DNA of 64,000 bases from Erpobdella octoculata (GCA_963978895.1 OZ022240.1:5531858-5595857); one strand, 5' to 3'. Positions 28,173-40,953 are shown, counted from the stretch's first letter. Numbers and translations: made by a program. Notes: generated by a model not told the origin, from the sequence alone.

Positions 28173-29730
28173 GAGGATACTCAGTTATGTACATGGTTGC
28201 TATCAACAATTGGTCAAACGCGTATAACAGACAATAAAACTTGAAGAAAACAATCGAGTAAAAGCGAATTAAACACATTTTTTTACAAAAAAATTATTTT
28301 CAATTAAAATGAAATAATTTCATTGAAGATCGTCTTTGTTATCTACGACAAAATGCTTTATTACATCTAGAACTGCATAAACATTCAGAAACACTGACAA
28401 CAGGAGCTGAGAACAAGGTCAAGGTTAGTCTATACCTTGTTAATGAAAAGATTTACATGCAATGATTATGTAAAAATTTTTTAATTTGTTTTCCAACTTC
28501 ATAATACTGACTACACACCTCTCAACAGATGGGGCTACTAAAGTGACCGTGTAATAAGTGAGAAATCGGATATGCAAATTTACTCATTATAATAAATAGC
28601 AGACGCAAATGTCTTTAGCATTATAAACACTCAATTAGTTTTAGCTGTCTATACAAGAGAAACCAACAAAAAAGAAAAAAAACACTGCAAGATTGTATAT
28701 CAATCACCTAAAAAAATTTGATACTTTAAAATTGAAATCACAAACACAACAATGTAGCACCAAAGAAAATTCAATGAGAAAAAAAATAAAGTTAACTTAC
28801 GATGAAGGCAGGTTGCCGAGACAAAAAAATCGATGATCGAAAAAGAAAAATGTCTACCGTTAAACTGTTGTTACGTCGAAGAAAGCTCACACGTGGATTG
28901 AATTACGATAAATTTAACCTAACAAAACAAAACACACTAGAAGAAAATTGTTGCAGATGAAACATGTGACACATAACATCGTAACTGATTTGAGGAGAAA
29001 ATAACGTAAACAAATGGAATGGTGCTGATGATGAACGGTGATCATGACGAGGAAAAAAATGCTTTCACGTAAACAAACAGTAAACATAATTTATATACTT
29101 AGATGTTGTATCAAAGACCGAAACAATTTTTTAAAATTCAAAACTACAAAACTGATGACGTAAAAAGGAATGATATTTTCTTCTATAAATAGACGACTAG
29201 TTTATTTGTAATGATCTGTTTAAAAGTAGAACATCAAACAAGCACATCACTGAAAGGGATAAAAACACAGGCGGGTGGAAAACTAAAATTAAACTAAATT
29301 ACTTTGTGCAGATAGACGTGGCAAACAAACTATTATAAAATAAAATAAAAAACTGGAATGATGGAAAAGGTTAATAAGGATTGTTACCAATATAACAATC
29401 AGATGTTGTAACATAAATTATATATATGATAAACCAAACAAATTCTGATTTGATGAACAAATTTACAAAACAAGTAGCTTGCAAAATTGTAATGTAACAA
29501 TCTGATGTCGAAAATGTATCGTAATTCGTAGACAGTGAGAGGCAATATTGCTGTTTAAATACTTGCTCAAATGCTACTAATTTAAAAAAAAAACATTTTT
29601 GATGCGCTCAAACCAACCAGCCCATAATTTTTTTCAAACCTCATAAACTCCAGCCAGAATGTTATCGCCCGTGCCACTACTCCGACTTTTTATCTACATT
29701 TCGAACCACCCACTCACCCACGCGCCCATC
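28173..29730. other. Downstream flank of ONECUT (probable 3' UTR and intergenic)
   Basis: AT-rich, no repeat unit or coding exon recognised. The part nearest 29730 is expected to be ONECUT 3' UTR on the minus strand, but its end cannot be placed with confidence. Confidence 0.35.
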
Positions 29731-31841
29731 TCAGAGTAGAGTCACATCCCCCGCACTGCTCGATACGTCATCGTTTTTACTACTGGCGGTCGTGCTGCTG
29801 CTACTGCAGTCCCCGGTCATCACTACCGGGGTGGTCGCGGCGGTCGTCGTGGTCACGGTGTCGTCCAAGTACTTTTCTATGGACCTGCGTCGAGCGTTCA
29901 TGAAGAAGTTGACCACAGTGGAAACTTTCAGACCCAGTTGATCAGCAATGGTGGCCTGGATTTCTTTGCTCGGCCTTTTGATTTCTTTGAAAATAGCAAC
30001 GAGCGTCCTCCTCTGAATTTCCGTAAACACCATCCTCGGTTTCTTCCCGGAGAATCCGGGCAACGTACTCTCTCCTCCCTCTCCCTGACTCATGTCTCTA
30101 GGTCGTTTGGGTGACACTACTGGTAAATTTAATTAACTTATAGTAAAAAAAATGCATCTATTATTTAAAAAAAAATAGTATACAATACATAGATTAACAA
30201 ATCTAAAAAATATAAAACATTTAACCGCAACTTGTTTGTGGAGGTCCACTGAGATTGGTTAACAACGGAGATGACGATGAGGAAGATGAAGATGGTTTTG
30301 GATCCGACGGTTGATTGTCCTGATTCATTGCTGAAGCTTAATTGACAATCAAAACATATATGTTAATTCGAATGAATAGTGATAATTATTTAGATAATAT
30401 TTAGAGAATTCCCGATTTCAATTCTTCTGTTTAAAAGCATAAATAAATTTATAAAAATATTGCAATGGCACATGATTTGAATCCAATATATTAAAAAAGG
30501 AAATCATAATTTATAAAATTTTTATGAACTTATTCAATGAATCTCTCTTATTTCTAACCACAAAGTCTCAGTTGTGCCATCCTCTCCGATTCTGGTTCTT
30601 TCATCCAGTTCCACATTCTTCTAAACGTCTCCCTCCCTGATTTTAATTTGCTCCACGGTTTCGGGTTTCTCAGAAGGTCGCTCAGCGTTCCCTGGCTTCG
30701 TCCGAGAACCTGTAAGGTAAAAATACTCTGCTTAAACTATTACTTGGTAAAAATGAAACAAAAACAAAATATATATATATAACTTCGAAAAACAAAATAC
30801 TAAAATCTCGATCATTTTATCATAGAAAAAGTGCTCAATACTTTTCCTCTTACATCTACATTGACTGACCTGCTGAGCGAAAACAGCCTGCGGAATGCTG
30901 TATTTTTTCAATTCATTGCTTATTTTCATGGCCACCTCTCGAGTGTTGATCTCCTCATGACCGGATTGATTACTGTCCGTGGTTGAGCTGGGTTGGTCGT
31001 ACGATGATGATTCGGGAGTATTCGTCTGACCGGCAGAGAACGAATGAAGGAAGAATTGTCCTTGTGAACCCGATGTTCCCGACAGTTCACCCGAATTCGC
31101 CCGAAGTAGTTGGATTTTTTGCAAGCTGACCAGAGAATCAAGATTTTTCTGAGACAATGATATGATGTTTGCTGCTGTAAGAGGCTGAAGAGTTGCCAGG
31201 GTCGGTTTGTGTGCATCCGTTTTCAGAGAGTTCAACCCTCCGGCTGCATCGATGATGGCATACGTGAGATTAGTGGGCAGGGCACTAAGGTTGACCCAAT
31301 TTTGCTTTACTAGGTTAGAGTTGATTTGTTTTGTTGTTTCGTCCACCTTCAACAGCTGATCCGTTCCGATGACTTCTCCCGGCTCGAGAGACGCGACGTC
31401 GGATCGCAACAGCTGCACATTGCCTGAGTCTAGATCTTTCAGAAAACAATTCTGAGTTGACGTGGCTTCAGGTGCGACAGAGGTGAATTGCAAATTTTGA
31501 GAAACATCAAAATCTGTCAAGGACGGAAGATTTTCAGAAACATTGACTCGACTGATCTGCTGAGGTGAGGTTTGAACCAGCGGGACATAGGACGGATTCA
31601 ATTGAGTGACAGCAGCTGACTCCACCAGACTGGTATAATTAACACCAACAGCATTTTGAGCAACATTTTCATTCGTTATGCATGACAGATCCAAAGCAAC
31701 GCCGTTGGGTATAAATCTTATAACGTCCGAGACAGCAATTCCTGCTACGTTGTCGATGCCTGTGGTTGCAAAAACTCCATGATCTGAACTTTGTGCCGTT
31801 GCTACAACTGATGGATTTGAAATCAACCTGTTTGGTTCCAT
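29731..31841 (-). CDS. ONECUT: ONECUT (HNF6-type) CUT-homeodomain transcription factor
   Basis: DNA-binding regulator of neuronal and endodermal cell fates in animals. Exons in transcript order: 31841-30870 (324 aa), 30709-30559, 30330-30226, 30119-29731, giving about 538 aa with all junctions in phase. The single CUT domain spans exons 1-2: [29 protein letters not shown], then [20 protein letters not shown] and [16 protein letters not shown]. Exon 3 is a Ser-rich linker. Exon 4 holds the divergent homeodomain, [20 protein letters not shown] to [10 protein letters not shown], with the Phe48/Met50 pair typical of ONECUT recognition helices, followed by a Thr/Ser tail. The N-terminal 280 residues are low-complexity activation-like sequence with no recognised domain. 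The exon 4 acceptor is a tandem AGTAG, so 30119 or 30116 may be used. Head to head with WDR4. Confidence 0.95.
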
Positions 31842-32295
31842 CAACTACGCATTAAAAGCTTCCAGTTCCCTTCAGAACAAAAAACGTTGTGTGTACAGCC
31901 TTTATATTTCGATTATTTGTCAACGGATAAGAACCGTTTCAGAAAAATCAAAGATTTTTATTCCGAAGGTAGCGATCGATGTATCGATTTTCGAGAACCT
32001 AAGCCTCCGAAACTTCGGCGGCCATTTTGCAGAGAGTTAATAGGATGGCGTTTGCCTGATTTAGATCATCCCGTTGCTGAAGCTGCACTTGGCACTTGCA
32101 AGCAATGGGGACAAACAAACGCTTTTTGTACATTGGTTTGTTTTATTTACAAATTGGGCAATGAATAATACAAATAAAAAGATTTTTTAATTTTTCTATA
32201 ATAAACTCGCAGTTCATCAAATAGATTATTACGCTTAGTGCAAAGTAAACGACTCTATGCATGTATGAGTAGAAGTTCTTTGTAAACAGTGCAGC
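31842..32295. promoter_or_regulatory. Shared 5' flank of ONECUT (-) and WDR4 (+)
   Basis: Only 454 bp separate the two start codons, which point away from each other, so both promoters and 5' UTRs must lie here or in unseen upstream exons. The segment contains inverted AT-rich motifs (for example cgatcgatgtatcgatttt) and no TATA box I would trust. Bidirectional activity is inferred from spacing alone. Confidence 0.45.
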
Positions 32296-34008
32296 ATGGC
32301 TTTGGTCGTTAATGAAAAATTTGTTGCGGTTTCTGTCGGAAAACAATTGATTATTTTTGATTTGTTGTAAGTAAACTAGTTCATTTTTTTGGAATTTTAT
32401 AGAACTGACATTTTATAACTTAAGTTTTAACTTTTACTTTATGTCACTTATGCAGATCCTCAAAGCAATTTGAGCTGAGTTTACCACCAGCACCAGATGT
32501 AAAAACATCTAGCAAAAATACAATAGACAAGTTTGGTTTATTTTAGTGCTATAAATAATTTAAAAAATAATATTTAATGTTTTTATATTGTAAATTTGAA
32601 TCATCAGAACAAACAATGAATTCTACTCCCTCTCCACACTTGCCTGTTCCAAGTCTCTTAAATATTTTGGGGTTACAGATGACAGCAAGCGATTGTTCAT
32701 TTATGATGTTGACAAGGGTTGGACTTTACTAAATTTCAGGTAAGGAGTATTTTGATTTCTGTTTACTTATATAATTATAAAAAAAATGATCAGTTATATA
32801 ATGTTCTGAAAATTTTCAGAACAGTCCCAAAACGATGTACTTCTATGGTTTTTACTGAAGATGAAAAAATGGTTTTATTGGCCGACAAATCAGGAGATGT
32901 TCACAGATTTTCCATCGAAGATTCAAATCATCTTGGCTCACTTGTTGTTGGACATGTTTCTATGCTTATCAATTTGGTTAGAATCTTATTTGCATTTTTT
33001 TACATATTATTTGCTTAGTTCATTTTTTGAAGTATATAAATTTAAATGATTCTACTTAAGTTGGGTGTAAGCCATCATTAGTCACTAAAGATTTTCAGGT
33101 GCATATTTCCCCTATTGGCATCCAGCTTAATATTTTAATAGAGTGTTTAATTTTAGCTTAATTTTAATAAAATATCTCAATAGCAACAACGTTAACTTTT
33201 AAATGTATTAGTAATTGAAATGATGATACTTGTGATAGTTGTGATGACATTAATTTTTTTTGTTATATTTATTATTTATTATTTTTGAAAAAGGTATGAT
33301 AATACGTAAGTGCATATGTGAACATTGTTCTTTTGTGTATCTGCAGAGTTGTGTTAAGATCTACCTTGGCTTATTGATAATATAATTTAAATTGTTTGAT
33401 ATTCCCTGATTTAAATTAGTAAATATTTTGGCATTAATTTTGTAATTTATTTATAAAAAACCTACATTTAATAATAATAATAATAATAATAAATTTTCTA
33501 TTTCCCAGGCCTTATGCAAAGGTGACAAATATTTGGTGACGTGTGATAGAGATGAAAAGATACGAGTCAGTCATTACCCGAACGGATACAACATTGCTAT
33601 GTTTTGTCTTGGACATTCCGAGTTAGTATGTGATTCCTTTATAAAAAAATGTTGGTATAAATTTGTCCAGGTGTTTGGTTACAAGACAGCAATTGTTATA
33701 GTAATAAAGGTAGACGTATTGTGGTACTACTTTTAGACCAAAGATGAGTCGATCTTTGGGTGGGTGCTGTGTTTGAATTGACAACCTGTTGATTTAACCA
33801 CTTGGCAAACAAATTGTATTAAATTATTATAGGTTATATAATAATAATAATAATAATAAACATTCAATTTAAAAAAATCAACTTGTATTTGATTGTCGAA
33901 TAAATAAAAATATTTTTATTGGTCATATGATAATAATAATTATTTAATAAAAAAAAACAACTTAAATTTGATTGTCGAATAAATAATAATCTTTTTATTG
34001 GTTATATG

Positions 34009-34045
<37 letters not shown>

Positions 34046-36394
34046 TTTAATTAAAAAAAACAACTTGAACTTGATTGATGAATAATTAAACATATTTTTA
34101 TGAAATTTCAGTTTTGTTAGTCAGCTGGTTTATGTTGAGGAAAAAGATTTACTTCTCTCTGGATCTGGGGTATTGTAATATCATTTATTTGTTTTTATTA
34201 TTTTTGTAAGTATTTGTATTATTTCACAACTTAACGATACTTTAACTTGATTAAGCCATAATAAATTAAATAATAAGTTGATTGTTTGATTGAAAAAATT
34301 AATTAAAATTTTTTAATTATGATCAAGGATGGTACGATCATCCTCTGGAACTACCTGAATGGCCAGCAGATGGATTGTCTCGATTGTTTTAATTATCTGA
34401 AGCCTGACACGAGCGTCGGATGCCCTAACCTAGTTCCCAACCAATCGGATGCGGATAATGTGTGTCGGGGCGTGGACGTCATGAACATTGCGTATTCTTC
34501 CTGTTTCAGTTTAATTGCTGTGTCTTTTGAAAGGTTTATATATTTATTAAATTTACCATCTTTTTGTGAGTATAACACAAACTCAGAACTGCTTGGAAAA
34601 GTTAAAAAATGATGTGGCTCTTTAAATCAGATAATTTGTGAACATTTTAATGTTTATTTTTTTTATGTGATTATCAAAAAATGCAGAAGAACTTTAATAA
34701 ACAATCTCAAAACGAATATGGATAGTAAAAATGTATTCAAAAGCTAAAAATAGGTTTCAAATAGTTTTATTTTTGATTTAATGGTCCACATTTTTTTTTC
34801 TACCTCTCGAGGCCAGTCTGACTGATTTTTTAATATTTCACATTATAAGGGTCAAATTTTATACTATCTAGAAATAAATAATTTTTTAAATTTAAATATA
34901 AATATATCAACTTTAATTAATCACCAGGAGGTCAGAAATGTTGGTTTTACGACTTTGTCGACAAGAAGAAAATTCAATCGACAGCAAGTTGAAGTTTGTT
35001 TCGTCGACATCTCTTCCTGGAAGAATATTCGACCTGAAATTCTCCAACTATTTTCTGTTCGTATTACACGTCTCGGATGAAACTGCTCAACTGAAAATTA
35101 CTTGCTATGAAATCAAAGAAGGAAACGACAACGATACGATCAGTGTATGCAACCTTTTTTTGTTCAGTTGCTTCCATGAAATTATATTTAGTATACTGGC
35201 AGGGTAACTTCTTGTTGGAACGGGTTTTTAGAGGTTTTTCTCATTTCTCTTACTTTTTTCTTTCTTTTTCTCCTTTTTTCTCTAGTTTTAACCTTAGCCC
35301 TAACCCTAGGGTTAGTGTACTCTTTGTGGTTGGGCTACGGAGTCGAAACTTTCTCTAAACCTTATTCCCTATGAGGACCTTCTTACCAAATTTTGTTTAG
35401 ATTGCTCCAGTGGTTCGGATGTGACAAGCGGACAAACAAACAAACACACTTTTACACATATGGATTTATTTTTAATATGAAAATGAGATCATTTTATTAG
35501 TACCATAAATAGCCCATCAAAAATGAGGGATTTTTTAGATATCATTTTGCGATTGTAGCGCCACCTAACAGCATTACGAAAATTTATAACATACATACAT
35601 ACATACATACATACATACATACATACATACATACATACATTCGAAATTGTGTATGTTGATTGATTGATGTAATTAGAATATTATTTTCTCTACAGCTTCA
35701 GCTTGTAGAAGGAAGTAATACAAAGTTTAATGCTGCAGTCAAGAACCTCAACGAAAAGTTACAATCAATTTCCAGTAAGTTTGTTGTTTCACTAGTAAAA
35801 GATTTGTATTATCATGTAAGATTAATGTTATTTCATGGTCTAGTTGTATGAGGGTTGAAGATGATGTCAATAATGATGGTGATGATGATAATGTTGATGA
35901 TTGCTGCCTAATCAAGACTTTAGAGAATGGAAAACATTGCTACTTGTTATCATTTTCCTTAAACAGTTAAGTCTGTTTTAAAAACCAATTTTCAAGACTT
36001 GACCAGGTAGATGAAGTGCACTGAAGTTTTGAATTGAGTTTTTGTTATTTAATAATTGCTGATCTTGTTTGTTTTAACATTCCAGGAGACAATTTTATGA
36101 TGTCATGCTTGTCAGCTTGATTGTAAATTTAAAAATATTTAAAACCTTTTTAACCATAAAGAAACCATTTCTGAAGTCTATATGTATATAGTTTTAAATT
36201 ATTTATTATGTTTAAGGTTCTTTTACATTTGAGTGCTGCATCATTAAGTTATATTGAGTGACTTTATGTCTTTTTTCCCCATCGTCCCGGTCTTCTCAGT
36301 CGTATCATGTTCAGCTTGCATAATCAATTATATGAGCACCGTGACCATGCTTCAACACTTTTTAATGAAGTGTATATATATACACATGTATGTA

Positions 36395-36427
<33 letters not shown>

Positions 36428-36872
36428 TGACCTCTGTCCACCTACGCACAATCAAAAAATCACGTGATCACGACAACATTCCGTGCAGGGATGTTCATTT
36501 ATGAACAAAGAGACTGTTAACGAACAAATGCTTATTGAACGTTTGTTGAAATGGAAGAATGGACTGTCAAATTATGGAGAAAAAAAACTAAAAAGTTTTC
36601 ATCTCACTGATTGATCGATTTGTTTGTTTATATTATAACTTTAAAGTTATAAATTAATTTATTTTAAATTGTTTGCAGTTTCCGAAGCGAGTTTTTCCGA
36701 CTGGAGTCGTTTCAATTGCAGCCTGCACAAGATGCACATAGACAACCTGTCCGAATATGTTGACAGGAAGCGACAGAGAATGGACGAGATGAACCACAAA
36801 AAGATTAAAAAACAAAAACCCGACGACGACGACAACATTGACTCCCCTATGGACTGCGACGACGTGAAATGA
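32296..36872 (+). CDS. WDR4: WDR4, non-catalytic subunit of tRNA (guanine-N7)-methyltransferase (complete, 10 exons)
   Basis: WD40 beta-propeller partner (yeast Trm82) of METTL1/Trm8, which makes m7G46 in tRNA variable loops. Exons: 32296-32366, 32456-32530, 32608-32739, 32820-32976, 33509-33621, 34112-34169, 34328-34533, 34928-35144, 35696-35774, 36679-36872; total 1302 nt, 433 aa (human 412). Family landmarks in order: [90 protein letters not shown]. The ADKSGDV and DRDEKIRVS blocks are the most conserved of the family. The C-terminal tail is basic then acidic ([12 protein letters not shown]), like the low-complexity human tail. The exon 7 donor at 34534 and a tandem acceptor (34928 or 34931) are chosen by frame and are the least certain junction. 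A poly(A) signal AATAAA lies at 36945. Confidence 0.93.
33752..33812 (-). repeat. tRNA-like fragment (possible SINE head) in WDR4 intron
   Basis: Read on the minus strand, gccaagtggttaa resembles a tRNA A box and gtcaattcaaac a degenerate B box at a plausible distance. It does not fold into a convincing tRNA, so at most it is a tRNA-derived SINE relic or pseudogene. Confidence 0.3.
35530..35660 (-). mobile_element. Inverted fragment of dispersed element 'C' with an (ACAT)n array
   Basis: gattgtagcgccacctaaca, then cattacgaaaatttataacat, then (ACAT)n at 35588-35640, then attcgaaattgtgtatgttgat. The same order of flanks surrounds the long ACAT array at 52.1 kb. Read on the minus strand, the left flank is the tggcgctacaatcg part of element C. 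It sits in a WDR4 intron. Confidence 0.65.
36386..36428. repeat. (TATG)/(TG)n microsatellite
   Basis: tatgtatg followed by about 18 GT dinucleotides, in the last WDR4 intron. Confidence 0.9.
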
Positions 36873-38032
36873 TAGAAAAATATTTGATTGATTTGCTTGA
36901 AATTAAGTATTTTATAGTGATCGATGTAAACGAACGAGACTACTAATAAACATCGTCGATGGCGCAGAAAATTGATTGATGCGAGTATAGATTATTGCCT
37001 GTATCGTGTCTCGTCGTTTATGCTGGAGAAATTCAACGACGCCACAGTGGTTGTGATGTGGACGATGTGGTTGGTATATTGGTTCTACCATGCTCATCAT
37101 CAAGGCGGCCCTTGCGAAAGACTTCTTTTTAAAGGCGACTTTCGCTGTAAATATTAATTGTATTGTATTGTGTGGTGAGATATTTCTGCCAACGCGTGTG
37201 TGTATCAGTTGTTGAAGGACGTTTTTCCTGCTGTCATGTATCACGTAGTTTCATATAGTTCACGTGGAAACGAAAAATGCTTCTGCAATGACTGGCGTAT
37301 TCCATACTTGTTCACATTTATTGACTGCAAGACTTTTTAATGGTTATTTATTAATATTAACCTCAGCTAAATTTCTTACTAATATAAACCGAGATAATAA
37401 TTACTCAGATAACTACAATGAAATCAAACATATTTTCAGTTCCAGGGACGCGTACCTACCCATGTGACATGTTGTGCAGATTCTTAATATCGTTTAATTT
37501 CACAAATTGCTGAAACCGAACGAAATTTTCCACTTGCTCGAAGAAATAAGTCAATTCAATTAGAAAACTTTCTCCCCCATTTCGTCTGAACGACACCAAT
37601 TGACGTTCCGTGCGAAACTTTCCAGCACACGCGCGTTCTCTCACCGACCACAACCGTGTGCAATTCCTTCACTCCGGTCTTCCCGCGCTTCGTGGAAAAG
37701 GAAAAGAAGAAAACATTCTTCCGATGTTGTATGCTGTCAATTAGCGGCCAGCAACGTCTCATAATTAGTTTATCTTCTTTCAATGAATTTCCGCCGGATT
37801 CCTAGGAAGCCCAAACGACTGGATAATTCAGTAAATGCAATGAGATACTCTCGGCATTGAAGTACCTCTTTTTTTCTCTCTCAATTCTTTTCATTCTTCT
37901 CTACCAAACGTAAGAACAATTATCAACATGTTATGATCATTGTTGACTGCGTGCACCTGTTCTGTTTAAATATTATTATGACTCGCAATCATTGCTGTGG
38001 TGACCAGGGGACAAGGTACTAATACATAGAAG

Positions 38033-38295
38033 TAAAAAAAAGATTTTAAAAAACCCCGTTTTTACAAGTGAACTAAAAAGAAAAAAATAATTAAAAACGT
38101 GGGGAGGGCGCTTATGAGGTGTTCGGTATAATAATTAAAGATTTACAATTTAGAAGACAAAGGGAGATCTATAAGTGAGAGAATGAGCGAACTGCATATG
38201 TAAAAACTCATAAGCGCCCGCCCCACGTTTTTAATTATTTTCTTCTTTTTAGTCCACTTTAAAAAACGGGGTTTTTAAAAATCTTTTTTATCTCT
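38033..38295. mobile_element. Fold-back element with arms of about 86 bp
   Basis: The left arm (38033-38118: agattttaaaaaaccccg..gggcgcttatgag) and right arm (38208-38295: ctcataagcgcccgcccc..cggggtttttaaaaatct) are inverted repeats with a few mismatches and small indels around an 89-bp centre. No ORF. It resembles a fold-back MITE; no clear target duplication seen. Confidence 0.75.
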
Positions 38296-38445
38296 ATTTA
38301 TTTTAGTCTTTTTAGTATAAGTGTAAAATCATAGAGTACATCGAACATTTCATTTCTTTATTAATTTATATTACTTTTATTGTACATATTAATTCGATAA
38401 TTTTGTGTTTTGTTTATTTTTTTTGAATCATGCATAGTCATCGAG

Positions 38446-38550
38446 ATTAAACCATTTCTGATGGTTCTAGAGATCTCAAAATTGTACCACAGATAGATCT
38501 TATCTGTGGTACAATTTTGAGATCTCTAGAACCATCAGAAATGGTTTAAT
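38446..38550. repeat. 105-bp palindrome with perfect 50-bp arms
   Basis: 38446-38495 is the exact reverse complement of 38501-38550, around a 5-base centre gatct. The arm sequence (aaaccatttctgatggttct) lies within a SINE/LINE-tail-like repeat: the preceding gaatcatgcatagtcatcgag resembles the tail at 25765. Confidence 0.95.
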
Positions 38551-38996
38551 TTTACGTTGGAAAATTTGAAATTTTGCGGACAGACAAACAGGAACGGAAG
38601 CAAGGTAATAAAAACGTGGTAAAATAGCTTTTGTTTTCCAGAAGAAATTTGCTGATGACACCGAGGAGGGAAAAGGGGTGTAATTTTAGGTTATTTTTTT
38701 TTTATAAAATTTTTATTTTGAATGTTTGTTTCAGATTTTAGAGCCCGTTCAAAGTGATTGGTGTCAGGGAATATCCCCCCACATCCTTTCGTTACGCCAT
38801 TGACATGATTCATCATCATTTTTTTTACAAACAGTAACATTCTGGCATTTTCAGACTTCATTAAAGACGGTGACGCATGGCATAGAGAAAGTGTTGTATT
38901 TTTATGAAGATGATTTGTCACAGCACGGACAATCGCAAGGATGATATAGTATGCTTTTTGCTGAATAGTTGACCATTTGTATAAAAAGGTTGAATT

Positions 38997-39057
38997 AGTA
39001 GCTTGGCAGATGCGCTGGTTCGACAAGCTATGGGGCATTGAGGGTTCAAAATCCATC
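38997..39057 (+). repeat. tRNA-like segment (possible SINE head or tRNA pseudogene)
   Basis: tagcttggcagatgcgctgg resembles an A box region and gggttcaaaatcc a B box about 35 bases later. The stems do not pair well enough to call a tRNA gene. Confidence 0.35.
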
Positions 39058-39267
39058 TTCGTCCATTGAGGTCTCTTAAAACTTTAAGACAGATTTATGA
39101 TTCTGTAGGTTTACCAAGAGTTAATTAATCTTGTGAGAATTAAAGATTTTTTTTCATTTTTATTGGTAGCTTTGGGTTTCTTTTAGTCCTCGAAAAAAAA
39201 ACCGGGAAAAAATTTTTTTAACGAGGAAAGAATTTGAAACCGGAGAAAGAAGTAAGTCTTTCTTTTA

Positions 39268-39271
<4 letters not shown>

Positions 39272-39338
<67 letters not shown>

Positions 39339-39345
39339 ATCGCTT
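39272..39345. repeat. (CT)n microsatellite
   Basis: Long, nearly pure CT run. Confidence 0.9.
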
Positions 39346-40495
39346 TCACTCTCTCTTAACAAATGAAATACAAAACAACAGAATTCAAAAGCAAAATTCT
39401 AGGTACATTATTTTATTTTCAAAAAGAAACTCTACCTTAAATTACTCAACTGAAATACCGAAACACGAGACAAACCAACCAGAAATGAGACTCGAAAGCG
39501 TAGTATGACATCATAAAAAAGTTGAAAGATCCGTTGAAAAAGTTGAGGGGATTATTGACCAATGGTTATAAACAATCCGAAGTTTCAACGTATTTCGTCC
39601 AGTGTGGTCATAAAAAAGATGATGTAGGTCGAAGACGGCCAGAATTTAATTAAAAGGTGAACAAGTGGAATGCTCCAAGTTATTTTCTTCCCTGCTTTCG
39701 CTCTGTTTCAAACGTTTGCCATGTGGGACCAATTTTGAATTATTATATATTTTTGATTCGGAAGCTAATGATGGTGACGATGATGGTACTGATGATGATG
39801 TCGATGATGATGATGATACCGATGATGACGACGACGACGTTGATGATGGCGGTTAGGATGAAAACAATGACGATGTCATCAACTTTCAATTGAATTCAAT
39901 TCCATCAGCTACTATTATCAGCATCACTGCGAGGACTAGTATCATCACCACTTTAATGTTCAGCCCTATTTCTCATTATCATACGTTCAGTATTCATCCG
40001 CAAAAATGGGATAAAAATAGTTCCCGTTATGTTTTGCACGCGTTCATCTCAAACATTATTGCCGGCGATGAGTTACGTACGGTAGTTCGGCTGACAAAAT
40101 ATAATTGCGCACAGACGGAAGTGCAGAGGAAATGAGGGTTCCCATGGTAACTGTAAATAGAGTAGGAAAATCAGTTACTCGTGCGGTAATAAATTTATAG
40201 TAATTTCTCGAAACATCTTCGTTTTCGCTCGTAAACGAATGACCAGAGGAAGCCGGCTGGTGCAGAACTGTAATCAATCAATCCCTCACTCAACCAACCA
40301 ATCAGCACAAGAGTCCGATTTAATTATTAAATTAGAATTAAACAGTTTTTTATTAAATTTAAGCAAACAAATAATCATTTGAAGCATATATTCAATCAAT
40401 CAGACCGGGAGCTAATGAAATTTAATCAATTACTTAATCAACTAGGCAATTAATTTATCAAATTTGATCGAATTTAATCATTCAATCACACCAGG

Positions 40496-40740
40496 ATTCT
40501 ATCAAATTAAATCATTCATCAAATTAAATCATTCATCAAATTCAATCATTCATCAAATTCAATCATTCATCAAATTCAATCTTTTATCAAATTCAATCAT
40601 TCATCAAATTCAATCATTCATCAAATTCAATCATTCATCAAATTCAATCATTCATCAAATTCAATCATTCATCAAATTCAATCATTCATCAAATTCAATC
40701 ATTCATCAAATTCAATCATTCATCAAATTCAATCATTCAA
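40496..40740. repeat. 17-bp minisatellite, about 14 units
   Basis: Tandem units of caaattcaatcattcat with very few differences; the first units are slightly diverged. Because 17 is not a multiple of three, the open frame that crosses it cycles through three peptide repeats and is not a credible gene. Confidence 0.92.
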
Positions 40741-40953
40741 GAAATAGTAAAATATATTTTATAGTAGAAAAAATTTACATTTTTGTCTTTAACGCATTTT
40801 AACAACCTAAAAAAAATCTAACCTTCTAGTTGCATAGCATAAAATCGAATGTTTCAGCTACATCTAACACAAGGCAGGAGACAGAAGCCTACGTATACCT
40901 TTCTTCTTGGAATTTTGCAGCTACAACTGGGATAAGAAAAAAAAACAGAGGCA

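Larger units (their letters stand above)
36873..40490. other. Gene-free stretch downstream of WDR4
   Basis: No coding exon recognised. It holds the fold-back element at 38033, the perfect palindrome at 38446, a tRNA-like segment at 38997, a CT microsatellite (39272-39345) and a GAT-rich tract (39770-39860). Open frames here are short and unlike known proteins. Confidence 0.5.

Noticed and set aside
31887..32168. 93-aa ORF between ONECUT and WDR4
   Set aside because: Lies in the shared 5' flank, no homologue recognised and no splice or poly(A) context; probably chance.
38691..39056. 121-aa minus-strand ORF as a gene
   Set aside because: No recognisable domain; it overlaps a tRNA-like repeat segment and starts in repeat-rich sequence.
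40464..40802. 112-aa repeat protein (SNSIIHQIQSFIKFNH units)
   Set aside because: A 17-bp minisatellite read through three frames; nothing supports translation.
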